This document shows, in pieces, positions 35,233 through 43,480 of a stretch of 62,244 nt of DNA (positions are counted from its first letter, which is position 1; the number at the start of each line of letters is the position of its first letter). Below the pieces are notes generated by a model that was not told the origin of the DNA, searched no databases, and saw only the letters and a program-made list of their open reading frames with translations. Made by a program: the position numbers and the translations under genes. Origin of the DNA: an uncultured Anaerolineae bacterium (GTDB lineage Bacteria > Chloroflexota > Anaerolineae > Aggregatilineales > Phototrophicaceae); NCBI GenBank assembly GCA_937922795.1, contig CALAJK010000086.1, forward strand, positions 1 to 62,244. Reading direction: 5' to 3'.

Positions 35233-37188
35233 TTACTGAGCCTCCTGCACAGCGCCGGTGACCTCTACCGGCGCATCTTCGACGAGCTGTGAATGATAGA
35301 TTTCAGCGTAAATCGGGCTGCTCTCCATGAGTTCCTCATGCTTGCCGCTGGCTGCGATCTGTCCCTTGTCCAGCACCAGGATCTGATCAGCGTTGAGCAC
35401 CGTGCTGATGCGCTGCGCGATCACAAAACTGGTGCGCCCCCGCATCAAGTTGTCCAGCGCCTTTTGAATTTGATATTCCGTCACCAGGTCTACGCTGCTG
35501 GTCGAATCATCCAGGATCAACAGCCGTGGGTTCAGCAGCAGCGCCCTGGCGATGGCGATGCGCTGCTTCTGCCCACCGGAGAGCGTCGCGCCGCGCTCAC
35601 CTACGCGCGTATCGTAGCCGTCGGGAAAACTCATGATGAAATCGTGGGCGGCGGCGGCTTTGGCCGCGTTCACCACTTCCTCCAGCGAGGCTTCAGGCCG
35701 ACCAAAAGCGATGTTGTCGCGAATCGTGCCGCCGAACAGGTTGGTCTCTTGCAGCACGATCCCGATCTGAGATCGCAGGCTGTCGAGCGTCACGTCGCGC
35801 ACATCGTGGCCATCAATCAAGACTGCGCCCTCGCTGACATCGTAGAAACGCGGGATCAGGTTGATGATCGTCGTCTTGCCGCTGCCGGTCGCGCCCAACA
35901 GCGCGATCGTCTGCCCTGGCTCTGCTGTGAAGCTGACGTGTTTGAGCACCGGCTCGGCACTGCCGAAATACCTGAACGTGACATCCTTGAACTCGACTCG
36001 ACCCTGGATCGGCGGCAGCGGCCTCGCCCCCGGTTTATCGGTGACGTCGCTTTTAGCATCCAGGATTTCAAATATCCGGCTGGCCGAAGCGGAAGCCTGA
36101 GCCATAAGCGAGATGATGAAGCCCAACTGCCCTAACGGGAAGAAGACATAGATCAGGTATAGGCTGAATTTCTGATACTCGCCCAGATTAAGCGTGCCGT
36201 TCAGGATCTGCGCGCCGCCGAAGTACAGGATCGCCGCCTGCCCCAACTGCGCCACCAGAAAGATGACCGGGAATAGAAAAGCAAACGTCCGGCTGACCTT
36301 CAAGCTCTGTGCCAGAAGATCATCAGCCGCCCGGTCAAACCGCCGCTGCTCATAGGGCTCGCGCACGAAAGCCTTGACAACCTTGATCCCAGCCAGCGCC
36401 TCTTGAAGCACCGTGTTCATAGCCGAGATGCGCCGCTGCACTTCCACGAACAGCGGCTGGCTGAGCGCGCCAAAGACCACGAACAGCACCAACGCGATCG
36501 GCAGGGTGGGCAGTATCACCAGCGTCAGCCGCCAGTTAGTAGCCAGCAGAATGACCAGCGTCACCGACAGCAGAATGAATGCCTGCGCCGCCAGCACCAA
36601 GCCCTGAGCGATGAACAAGCGCACTTTTTCTACATCATCGGTGGCGCGGATCATCAACTGGCCGGTTTGGTTCTGATCATGATAGCTGAACGACATCCGC
36701 TGGATTTTCGCGAAGATCTCATTGCGAAAATCAAACGCCACACCCTGCGAGGTCTTCTCTGCCATGTACGCCTGAACGAACGAGAAAACGCCCCGCATGA
36801 CCGCAAAGGCCACGATAAAAAGCGCGGCGTTAATCAACAGCGCTTCAGCGTTAGCCTGATCAATGCGCAGTTGGTCAAGCGTCTTACCAACCTGCTGCGC
36901 CGCCAGACTCTGCGCCGCCGCTTGCAGCGCCGGGACGGGCGCTTGAATGCCGAGGATACCGTTGGCGATCGCCCCACTGGTGACGGCATCGATCATGTTC
37001 TGCACTAATTGGGGAACGGCGAGCTGCGCCAGCGTGGCGATGAGCAGCGCACCGTAAGCAACCAGCGTTGAACGGCGATGGCGGCCTAGATAGCGGATAG
37101 CGCGCACTAAGCCGCCATTTCGTGGAAGCTGTGAACCGCGTCCCGATCGGCTCCAGCGAGATGCTGCCTGTGCTCCCAAAGCTCTCAA
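35233..37188 (-). CDS. Heterodimeric ABC exporter subunit with degenerate Walker B
   Basis: A 651-residue half-transporter: six membrane helices with the exporter coupling regions, then a nucleotide-binding domain with Walker A GATGSGKTTIINLIPRFYD, canonical signature LSGGQKQRIAIARAL and Walker B LILDDSTSSVD, where Asp561 replaces the catalytic Glu. This is the usual degenerate half of a heterodimeric exporter. The frame opens with TTG at 37188; no in-frame ATG lies near the start and the ribosome site is weak, so the exact start is uncertain. It follows a MarR gene by 38 bases. Confidence 0.88.
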   Translation of the reverse strand: MRALGAQAASRWSRSGRGSQLPRNGGLVRAIRYLGRHRRSTLVAYGALLIATLAQLAVPQLVQNMIDAVTSGAIANGILGIQAPVPALQAAAQSLAAQQVGKTLDQLRIDQANAEALLINAALFIVAFAVMRGVFSFVQAYMAEKTSQGVAFDFRNEIFAKIQRMSFSYHDQNQTGQLMIRATDDVEKVRLFIAQGLVLAAQAFILLSVTLVILLATNWRLTLVILPTLPIALVLFVVFGALSQPLFVEVQRRISAMNTVLQEALAGIKVVKAFVREPYEQRRFDRAADDLLAQSLKVSRTFAFLFPVIFLVAQLGQAAILYFGGAQILNGTLNLGEYQKFSLYLIYVFFPLGQLGFIISLMAQASASASRIFEILDAKSDVTDKPGARPLPPIQGRVEFKDVTFRYFGSAEPVLKHVSFTAEPGQTIALLGATGSGKTTIINLIPRFYDVSEGAVLIDGHDVRDVTLDSLRSQIGIVLQETNLFGGTIRDNIAFGRPEASLEEVVNAAKAAAAHDFIMSFPDGYDTRVGERGATLSGGQKQRIAIARALLLNPRLLILDDSTSSVDLVTEYQIQKALDNLMRGRTSFVIAQRISTVLNADQILVLDKGQIAASGKHEELMESSPIYAEIYHSQLVEDAPVEVTGAVQEAQ

Positions 37189-37226
37189 CTCTTTCTACTC
37201 GATGTTGATTTCACTGCGAGATGCGG

Positions 37227-37727
37227 TCAGTCTTCAGCCGTATCCGAAGGGTTCGCTGTCTGCCATTCAGCCTGCTTGGCCAGAACAGCGCGTTCTAAAG
37301 CCTCGACGACCATGCGTTGCTCGTGTAAGGGCAGCGCATTTAAGAACTCGACCATCAACGCACATCGTGAAGCCTGCGCTTCACGGATGGCGAGCGCGCC
37401 CTCCGCGCTCAAGTAGAGGCGCATTAAACGGGCATCTGCCGCGTCTGGTCGGCGCTCAATCAGGCCGGCAGCCTGCATATCGCGCACAGCGGTGGATATC
37501 GCCGCCGGCGTGACCCCCAACTTTTCAGCCAGATCTTTCTGGACGATGCCTGGCTCGTGATGGAGCAAGTGCAGCGCTTGAAGCTGATTGACAGGCAGCC
37601 GAGCGATGCGAGGATGCGGCTGATGGCGCAGTCGTGCCAGTTGAGCAAAGCGTTCAAACACGTGCATGAAGCGCTGCGCTAACTCATGCGCCTCATCCAA
37701 CTCGCCAGATTTCCGGGATGGGTTCAT
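37227..37727 (-). CDS. MarR-family transcriptional regulator
   Basis: A 166-residue winged-helix regulator. LPVNQLQALHLLHHEPGIVQKDLAEKLGVTPAAISTAVRDM is the MarR helix-turn-helix region (about residues 46-88), followed by the wing GLIERRPDAADARLMRLYLSAEG with the family-typical R.D.D/A.R. It probably represses itself and the downstream ABC exporter, as do many MarR proteins controlling efflux pumps. A perfect 14-bp palindrome lies 37 bases upstream of its start, between it and the divergent ATP-grasp cluster. Confidence 0.92.
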   Translation of the reverse strand: MNPSRKSGELDEAHELAQRFMHVFERFAQLARLRHQPHPRIARLPVNQLQALHLLHHEPGIVQKDLAEKLGVTPAAISTAVRDMQAAGLIERRPDAADARLMRLYLSAEGALAIREAQASRCALMVEFLNALPLHEQRMVVEALERAVLAKQAEWQTANPSDTAED

Positions 37728-37763
37728 CTCCCTCCAGGTCAGCCGCTCACGAATCGCTTAGTT

Positions 37764-37777
37764 AAGTTAATTAACTT
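37764..37777. promoter_or_regulatory. MarR-type operator palindrome
   Basis: AAGTTAATTAACTT is a perfect 14-bp palindrome in an AT-rich patch of an otherwise GC-rich region. It lies 37 bases before the MarR start and 107 before the first ATP-grasp gene. Its size and symmetry fit a MarR dimer site, and the position would allow control of both divergent units. Confidence 0.65.
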
Positions 37778-37883
37778 CAATCAGTGTAGCACGCGAATTC
37801 AAGCTGTCAAGCAGCAGATAGATCCGGTTTGCGTTTAGGCCGCGGAATGCTATGATTACGAAGTATTCCAAAGGGGGAATGTG

Positions 37884-39086
37884 ATGTCTGATCCGGTGAC
37901 TATTCTGGCGATAAGCAGCTACTTCAAAGGCGAAGCGTTCCTTCGGCAGTGCAAGCGCGAAGACTGTCGCGTTTTTCTGCTCACTGAAGAAAAGCTGGCG
38001 CACGAAAACTGGCCCCGCGAGAGCCTGGACGACCTATTTTTGATGCCCGATCTCTCGCGCCTGCAAGATGTCATCCACGCTGTCAGCTATCTGTTTCGCA
38101 GCACAGTCATTGACCGGATCATCCCACTCGATGAATACGACGTCGAAACGGCTGCTGCGCTGCGTGAACACCTGCGCCTGCCGGGCCCAGGGCAAACGGC
38201 GACCCGTTTCTTCCGCGACAAGTTAGCCATGCGTATGAAAGCGCAGGCGGCGGGCATTCTGGTCCCGGATTTCACGCCGGTTTTCAATTATGATCGCCTG
38301 CGCGAGTACCTGGGGCGTGTGCCCCCACCCTGGCTGCTCAAACCCCGGACTGAGGCGGGGGCGATGGGCATCAAACGCATCTACGAAGCGGAAGAACTGT
38401 GGCGTTGGTTAGATCAGCTTGGCGATCGTCAGTCGTATTTCCTGCTCGAACACTACGTGCCCGGTGACATTTTTCATGTCGACTCGATCATCTGGGATGG
38501 CGAAGTCCGTTTCGCCAGCGCCCAGAAGTATGGTCAACCACCGATGACGGTCGCCCACGAAGGCGGCATCTTCACGACCCGCACCCTACCCGCCGAAGCG
38601 CCTGACGCGCAGGCGCTGCTAGCGCTGAATGCGCAAGTTGTCGAGGCATTAGGGATTCAACGTGGGGTAGCCCACGCAGAATACATCAAAGCGCACGCAG
38701 ATGACCGCCTGTACTTTTTGGAGTGCGCTGCGCGAGTAGGAGGCGCGCACATTGCCGATCTGATCGAAGCCAGCCGGGGATTGAACCTCTGGGCTGAATG
38801 GGCGCGCCTGGAAACTGCCAGTGCGCGCGGCCAGACGTATCAACTGCCGGCGCTCAAAAAGCTGCATGGCGGCCTGTTAGTCTCGCTCGCCCGCCAGGAA
38901 CACCCGGACACCTCAGCCTATACCGATCCGGAAATTGTGTGGCGCCTGGACAAAAAACATCATGTAGGCTTGATCGTCGTCTCTGAAGACCATGATCGGG
39001 TGACCCACCTGCTGGAGGACTATACCCGGCGCTTCGTGACGGATTTCCTGGCCGTTCAGCCACCAAAAGACAGACCCACGAACTGA
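37884..39086 (+). CDS. ATP-grasp ligase (biotin-carboxylase-like), substrate unknown
   Basis: A 400-residue ATP-grasp enzyme starting at the ATG at 37884, six bases after AAGGGGG (a GTG lies one codon earlier). Residues 1-110 form a Rossmann-like pre-ATP-grasp domain. FRDKLAMRMKAQAAGI opens the ATP-grasp part, and PPWLLKPRTEAGAMGIKRI gives the ATP-binding lysine and glycine loop near 150-165. FLLEHYVPGDIFHVDSI and LYFLECAARVGGAHI provide the Mg2+-binding acidic residues. Such enzymes join a carboxylate, via acyl phosphate, to an amine. First gene of a six-gene plus-strand cluster. Confidence 0.82.
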   Translation: MSDPVTILAISSYFKGEAFLRQCKREDCRVFLLTEEKLAHENWPRESLDDLFLMPDLSRLQDVIHAVSYLFRSTVIDRIIPLDEYDVETAAALREHLRLPGPGQTATRFFRDKLAMRMKAQAAGILVPDFTPVFNYDRLREYLGRVPPPWLLKPRTEAGAMGIKRIYEAEELWRWLDQLGDRQSYFLLEHYVPGDIFHVDSIIWDGEVRFASAQKYGQPPMTVAHEGGIFTTRTLPAEAPDAQALLALNAQVVEALGIQRGVAHAEYIKAHADDRLYFLECAARVGGAHIADLIEASRGLNLWAEWARLETASARGQTYQLPALKKLHGGLLVSLARQEHPDTSAYTDPEIVWRLDKKHHVGLIVVSEDHDRVTHLLEDYTRRFVTDFLAVQPPKDRPTN

Positions 39087-39133
39087 GACGGATTCACGCC
39101 GTTTTCACCAGACATTCTCAATCCGAGCGTTCA

Positions 39134-40327
39134 ATGCCCGGTACGATAGATAGAGGCCGTCACATCGTCCACAGCACAGCGCCTATGCCCATGTTCACCT
39201 CGAACTATCCTTACTACCAACCCGGACATCCCTCGCTGTTGTCCACCTTGGAACGGACGGGGGCTTTACCGCAGTTCACAGGCCGCGGCGTCGTCATCGC
39301 GTTCATCGACTCCGGCTTTTACCCACACCGTGACCTAGAAGGCCGCATCTTGATGCATGTGGATGCGTCCACCAATCGAGTCATCGAGCAAGGCGCTGAC
39401 TTCCCGGCGAGCGATTTGAGCTGGCACGGGCAGATGACCAGCGTGATCGCCGCCGGCAGCGGCCGTACTTCCGGCGGGCGGTTTCGGGGCATTGCTTCGG
39501 AAGCTCAACTGGTGTTGATAAAAGTCAGCACACCGCAAGGCCAGATCAAAGAACGGGATATACTACGAGGGCTGCTGTGGCTGGCCGACACACACCGACG
39601 CCTCAACGTCCGCGTGGTCAATATCTCGGTAGGCGGTGATTTCGCCAGCAGTGATCCCGACCATCCACTGCATCGGACGATTCGCAAACTGGTTGCCGCC
39701 GGGGTGACCGTCGTCATCGCGGCCGGCAATCGTGGCGCCAATGAGCTTTTGCCGCCCGCCAGCGCCGCAGAGGCCGTAATCGTGGGCGGAGTTAACGACT
39801 ACAACTCAAACGATCCCAGCCTGTGGACACTCTATCATCACAACTATGGCCGCGCTTACGATGGCTCCTGCAAACCCGACCTTCTGGCGCCCGCGAACTG
39901 GATTGCCTCGCCCATCCTGCCGGGTTCATCCGTCGCGCGTGAAGTGCGCTGGCTGGCCGAGCTCCTCAAAACTTCCGACGAGTCCTATATCCAGCATGTG
40001 ATCCGCCAGGGCTATCGCGATCTCGGCATCCCCCGCGACGTCGCCTTCCACGCCGACGAGCATCTTTACGCCATGCTCCAGCGGCGCATTCACGCTCACA
40101 AAATCATCGACGCCTACCACCAACATGTGGATGGCACTTCCGTGGCCGCGCCCATTGTCACCGCAGTCATCGCTCAGATGCTCCAGGTCAACCCCAGTTT
40201 GACGCCATCTCAGATTCGCGCTATTCTGACGCGCACAGCCTGCCCGCTGCCTGATGCGCCTCCGGAGAAGCAAGGCGCGGGCGTGCTGAATGCAGCGCGA
40301 GCAGTGCAGGCCACGGGCGGGTCTTGA
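39134..40327 (+). CDS. Subtilisin-like (S8) serine protease without signal peptide
   Basis: A 397-residue S8 protease with a complete catalytic set: Asp59 in AFIDSGFYPH, His98 in SWHGQMTS, oxyanion Asn199 in AAGNRGAN, and Ser336 in DGTSVAAPIV. The stretch between Asn199 and Ser336 is 137 residues, roughly double that of subtilisin BPN', so an insert of about 70 residues (including LAELLKTSDESYIQHVIRQG) lies near the active site. There is no signal peptide or clear prodomain, so it appears intracellular. The start is uncertain; an in-frame ATG at 39185 is possible. It is the second gene of the ATP-grasp cluster. Confidence 0.88.
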   Translation: MPGTIDRGRHIVHSTAPMPMFTSNYPYYQPGHPSLLSTLERTGALPQFTGRGVVIAFIDSGFYPHRDLEGRILMHVDASTNRVIEQGADFPASDLSWHGQMTSVIAAGSGRTSGGRFRGIASEAQLVLIKVSTPQGQIKERDILRGLLWLADTHRRLNVRVVNISVGGDFASSDPDHPLHRTIRKLVAAGVTVVIAAGNRGANELLPPASAAEAVIVGGVNDYNSNDPSLWTLYHHNYGRAYDGSCKPDLLAPANWIASPILPGSSVAREVRWLAELLKTSDESYIQHVIRQGYRDLGIPRDVAFHADEHLYAMLQRRIHAHKIIDAYHQHVDGTSVAAPIVTAVIAQMLQVNPSLTPSQIRAILTRTACPLPDAPPEKQGAGVLNAARAVQATGGS

Positions 40328-40349
40328 GCGGCTGGATAAGCGGCAGATC

Positions 40350-41069
40350 ATGAATCGTGAATATCATCGGTGGTACAGCTCGTCCTTGGGTCGGGACATG
40401 GAACTGCTCGTTTTCGGCCATGCGGGCGCGCGCGTGCTAGTTTTTCCTACGTCAAAAGGCAAGTTTTACGAATGGGAAGACCGCGGCATGATCGGCTCGC
40501 TCTGGCAGCACCTGAGCCAGGGCTGGCTGCAGGTGTTTTGTGTGGACAGCGTGGATGCAGAAAGCTGGTACAACGGTTGGGCGCACCCAGGCGCGCGCGC
40601 TTACCGCCACGCCCAGTATGACGGTTACCTGTACAAAGAGGTGCTGCCGTTCACGCTCTCCAAGAACAGCAACCCTTTCTTGATCACGATGGGGGCCAGT
40701 TTTGGCGCCTACCACGCCATGAATTTTGGCCTCAAACATCCGGACAAGGTAGATCGTATTCTGGCCTTCAGCGGCTTGTTTGATATTCGCTGGTTTACTG
40801 ACGGTTACAGCGATGATTACGTATTCTTCAACAATCCTATGCAGTATATCGCTTATGAGAACGATCCGCAGCGTCTCAACTGGCTGCGGCATCTGGACAT
40901 CATCATCGCTACAGGACGCGATGACCGGCTCATCGATCAGGCGCGCAGCCTGTCCGGCCTACTGTGGCAGAAGGGCATCGGCAACGCGCTGCGCGAGTGG
41001 GATGGTTGGTCGCACGATTGGCCGTATTGGGAAAAAATGATGCACCTTTACATCGGCGGGCATGATTGA
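40350..41069 (+). CDS. Esterase-family alpha/beta hydrolase
   Basis: A 239-residue alpha/beta hydrolase of the esterase-D-like group, starting at the ATG at 40350, 22 bases after the protease stop. NREYHRWYSSSLGRDMELLVFG is a beta-rich start. The likely triad is Ser117 in GASFGAY, Asp191/192 in TGRDDRL and His222 in GWSHDW. An all-cytosolic sequence without a signal suggests intracellular ester hydrolysis or acyl transfer. Relatives of this size are often annotated COG4947 esterases and I recall them near ATP-grasp genes; I could not verify this here. Confidence 0.82.
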   Translation: MNREYHRWYSSSLGRDMELLVFGHAGARVLVFPTSKGKFYEWEDRGMIGSLWQHLSQGWLQVFCVDSVDAESWYNGWAHPGARAYRHAQYDGYLYKEVLPFTLSKNSNPFLITMGASFGAYHAMNFGLKHPDKVDRILAFSGLFDIRWFTDGYSDDYVFFNNPMQYIAYENDPQRLNWLRHLDIIIATGRDDRLIDQARSLSGLLWQKGIGNALREWDGWSHDWPYWEKMMHLYIGGHD

Positions 41070-41136
41070 CGCGCAGCGCTGGCTGTCTGCATACGGTAAG
41101 ATTTGAGCGGCGCATCACCTCTTGGAGACTACACTT

Positions 41137-42117
41137 ATGGTTATGGTTAACAGTGCATCCCGCGATCCTCTGCGAATTGGCCTGTTCGTTGGCCGGGAAT
41201 GGTCCTGGCCGCCAGCATTCATCGAAGAGGTCAATCGGCGTAACGCAGGCATCATCGCGGAATATGTGAAAATCGGCGGCACGCTCATGAATGAACCCTG
41301 TCCTTACCGTGTGATCGTTGACCGCATTTCACATGAAGTGCCGTACTACCGTCTGTATCTCAAGAACGCGGTGCTCCAAGGAGTGAAGGTGATCAATGAT
41401 CCCTTCATGTGGACGGCCGATGACAAGTTCTTCGGCGCGTCGCTGGCAACGAAACTCGGTGTGGCCTCTCCGCGCACCGTCGCGCTGCCTAATAAGGACT
41501 ACGTTCCTGGCATCGTCCACAACGAAAGCCTGCGCAATCTCAAGTACCCGCTGGACTGGAACGCGCTGGTCGAGATGGTCGGCGGCATGCCGTGTGTGCT
41601 CAAGGATGCGCATGGCGGCGGGTGGAAAGAAGTCTATGTCGTCCATTCAGTCGCTGAGCTCATTTGGCGCTATAACCAGAGCGGCCTGTTGACGATGATT
41701 CTGCAGGAGTACATTCAGTGGGATGATTACTGTCGCTGCATGTGCTTGGGGCAGGACGAGATTTACGTGATGAAGTACGACCCCAACACGCGCCAGTATC
41801 ATGACCAGCACAACTTCGAGCCCGCGCTGCTCGAACGCATCGTGTCCGACGCTCGCAAGCTGAACCAGGCGCTAGGCTACGATATGAACACAGTTGAGTT
41901 TGCCATCAAGGATGGCGTGCCCTACGCGATTGATTTCATGAACCCTGCGCCAGATATGGATGTGAACTCATTGGGACGCAAACATTTCGATTGGATGGTG
42001 ACTCACATGGCCGATCTGACCATTCGGTTGGCGCAGAGCGGCGACCGCACGCTGGATCGCTACGTATGGGGGAAACAACTACAGCAGCCGCCCCCCCAAC
42101 CTTCAAACGCTGGCTGA
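41137..42117 (+). CDS. RimK-like ATP-grasp ligase, substrate unknown
   Basis: A 326-residue ATP-grasp protein from the ATG at 41137, with GGAG nine bases ahead. After an N-terminal domain that reads like a glutathione-synthetase/RimK pre-domain (GVKVINDPFMWTADDKF), the ATP-binding part shows MPCVLKDAHGGGWKEVYVV near 155-175, LQEYIQWDDYCRCMCLG, and VEFAIKDGVPYAIDFMNPAPDMD, where DFMNPAPD takes the place of the usual E-x-N Mg2+ motif. Expected chemistry is ATP-driven amide or thioester formation. Only six bases separate it from the next ATP-grasp gene, so the two probably act together. Confidence 0.82.
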   Translation: MVMVNSASRDPLRIGLFVGREWSWPPAFIEEVNRRNAGIIAEYVKIGGTLMNEPCPYRVIVDRISHEVPYYRLYLKNAVLQGVKVINDPFMWTADDKFFGASLATKLGVASPRTVALPNKDYVPGIVHNESLRNLKYPLDWNALVEMVGGMPCVLKDAHGGGWKEVYVVHSVAELIWRYNQSGLLTMILQEYIQWDDYCRCMCLGQDEIYVMKYDPNTRQYHDQHNFEPALLERIVSDARKLNQALGYDMNTVEFAIKDGVPYAIDFMNPAPDMDVNSLGRKHFDWMVTHMADLTIRLAQSGDRTLDRYVWGKQLQQPPPQPSNAG

Positions 42118-42123
42118 TCGTCT

Positions 42124-43470
42124 ATGCTTGCCCAGGCGATTGATACCTATCACAGCCTGCTCGACGATGAACTGGCGCAGGCCGCCAGCGCCGAACTGTT
42201 CGCCCGTCTGCGCCCGTTAAGCCTCTACTTTGGCGATCGGCCGATCTGCACCGTGCTGCGCCCCTACTTCTACTTCAACGACCAGTGGAACTACATGCAG
42301 CGCGAGACGGAAGTCTTGCTCAGCGCTTTCGCCGTCGCCCATGCAGCTTGCCTAGCTGACGCCAAGCTGCGCGAGCAGCTCGCGCTCGAAGCCTACGAGG
42401 AAGCGCTGTTCAGCCTCGACATCGGCGCGGCTGTGCCCTGGACAAGCTCCCGTCTAGACTCGTTCTTCATCGCCGATGAGCGGCGGCTGCAGTTCGTCGA
42501 GTACAACGCCGAGACGCCGGCTGGCATGGGTTACGAAGATATTCTGGCCGAGCTGTTCATGCAGCTCGAACCGATGAAGCGCTTCCTCAAGCACTATGCG
42601 GTGCAGAGCATGCCGATGCGCGGCAAGCTGTTGGCGGCGCTCATGCGCGGCTACCGCGACTGGGGCGGGCATGGCATTCCGCAGATCGCCATCGTCGATT
42701 GGGGGTACGTCCCCACCCTCAACGAACACGCGATCATTCGCGGCTTCTTCGAACAGCATGGCGTTCGGACGATTCTGGCCGATCCACGCATGCTTGAGTA
42801 CCGTGATGGCCACCTGTGGGCTGAGGATTTTCGCATTGATCTGATCTACAAACGGGTGCTGTGCAGCGAACTCATCCATCGCATGGGACAGGATAATCCG
42901 ATCGTGCAGGCAGTGCGCGACCGGGCCGTGTTCATGACCAACTCCTTCAGCGCCAAACTTCTGGCAAAGAAAGCCAGCCTGGCCTTCTTAAGCGACGAGG
43001 CCAACGCCCATCTGTTCACCCCGGAACAGCGCGCCGCCATTGACGCCCATATCCCCTGGACGCGCCGCGTGACGGATCGCAAGACGACTTATCAGGGACG
43101 CTTGGTTGACTTGCTTGAATTCATCGCCGACCACCGCGAACGTCTGGTGCTGAAACCGAATGATGAGTACGGCGGTTCAGGCGTGGTGCTGGGATGGGAA
43201 GTCAGCGCTGAGACGTGGAACCAGGCCATACGCCAGGCGCTCAGCACGCCGCACGTCGTCCAGGAGCGTGTTCACCCCATCATCCGCGACTTTCCCGCGG
43301 TCATTGATGGACGTCTTGACATCAGTCCGCGCTATGTAGATGCCAACCCCTATGTTTTCTACGGCCATACCGTCTACGGCTGCCTGACGCGGCTGTCATC
43401 GGTCTCCCTGCTGAATGTGACGGCGGGCGGCGGCTCGGTGGTGCCAACTTTTCTGCTGCAGAAACGCTGA
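42124..43470 (+). CDS. Circularly permuted / glutathionylspermidine-synthase-like ATP-grasp enzyme
   Basis: A 448-residue protein with motifs in the order seen in glutathionylspermidine synthase and other circularly permuted ATP-grasp proteins: an acidic Mg2+ motif RRLQFVEYNAETPAGMGYED near residues 121-140 comes first, and the ATP-binding lysine with glycine loop, ERLVLKPNDEYGGSGVVLGW near 340-359, comes last, followed by VVQERV. The C-terminus ends with an unusual glycine-rich LLNVTAGGGSVVP. It is likely to form an amide bond between a carboxylate and an amine; neither substrate is evident. It sits between the RimK-like ligase and the lyase gene. Confidence 0.78.
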   Translation: MLAQAIDTYHSLLDDELAQAASAELFARLRPLSLYFGDRPICTVLRPYFYFNDQWNYMQRETEVLLSAFAVAHAACLADAKLREQLALEAYEEALFSLDIGAAVPWTSSRLDSFFIADERRLQFVEYNAETPAGMGYEDILAELFMQLEPMKRFLKHYAVQSMPMRGKLLAALMRGYRDWGGHGIPQIAIVDWGYVPTLNEHAIIRGFFEQHGVRTILADPRMLEYRDGHLWAEDFRIDLIYKRVLCSELIHRMGQDNPIVQAVRDRAVFMTNSFSAKLLAKKASLAFLSDEANAHLFTPEQRAAIDAHIPWTRRVTDRKTTYQGRLVDLLEFIADHRERLVLKPNDEYGGSGVVLGWEVSAETWNQAIRQALSTPHVVQERVHPIIRDFPAVIDGRLDISPRYVDANPYVFYGHTVYGCLTRLSSVSLLNVTAGGGSVVPTFLLQKR

Positions 43471-43480
43471 ACGTCGCGCT

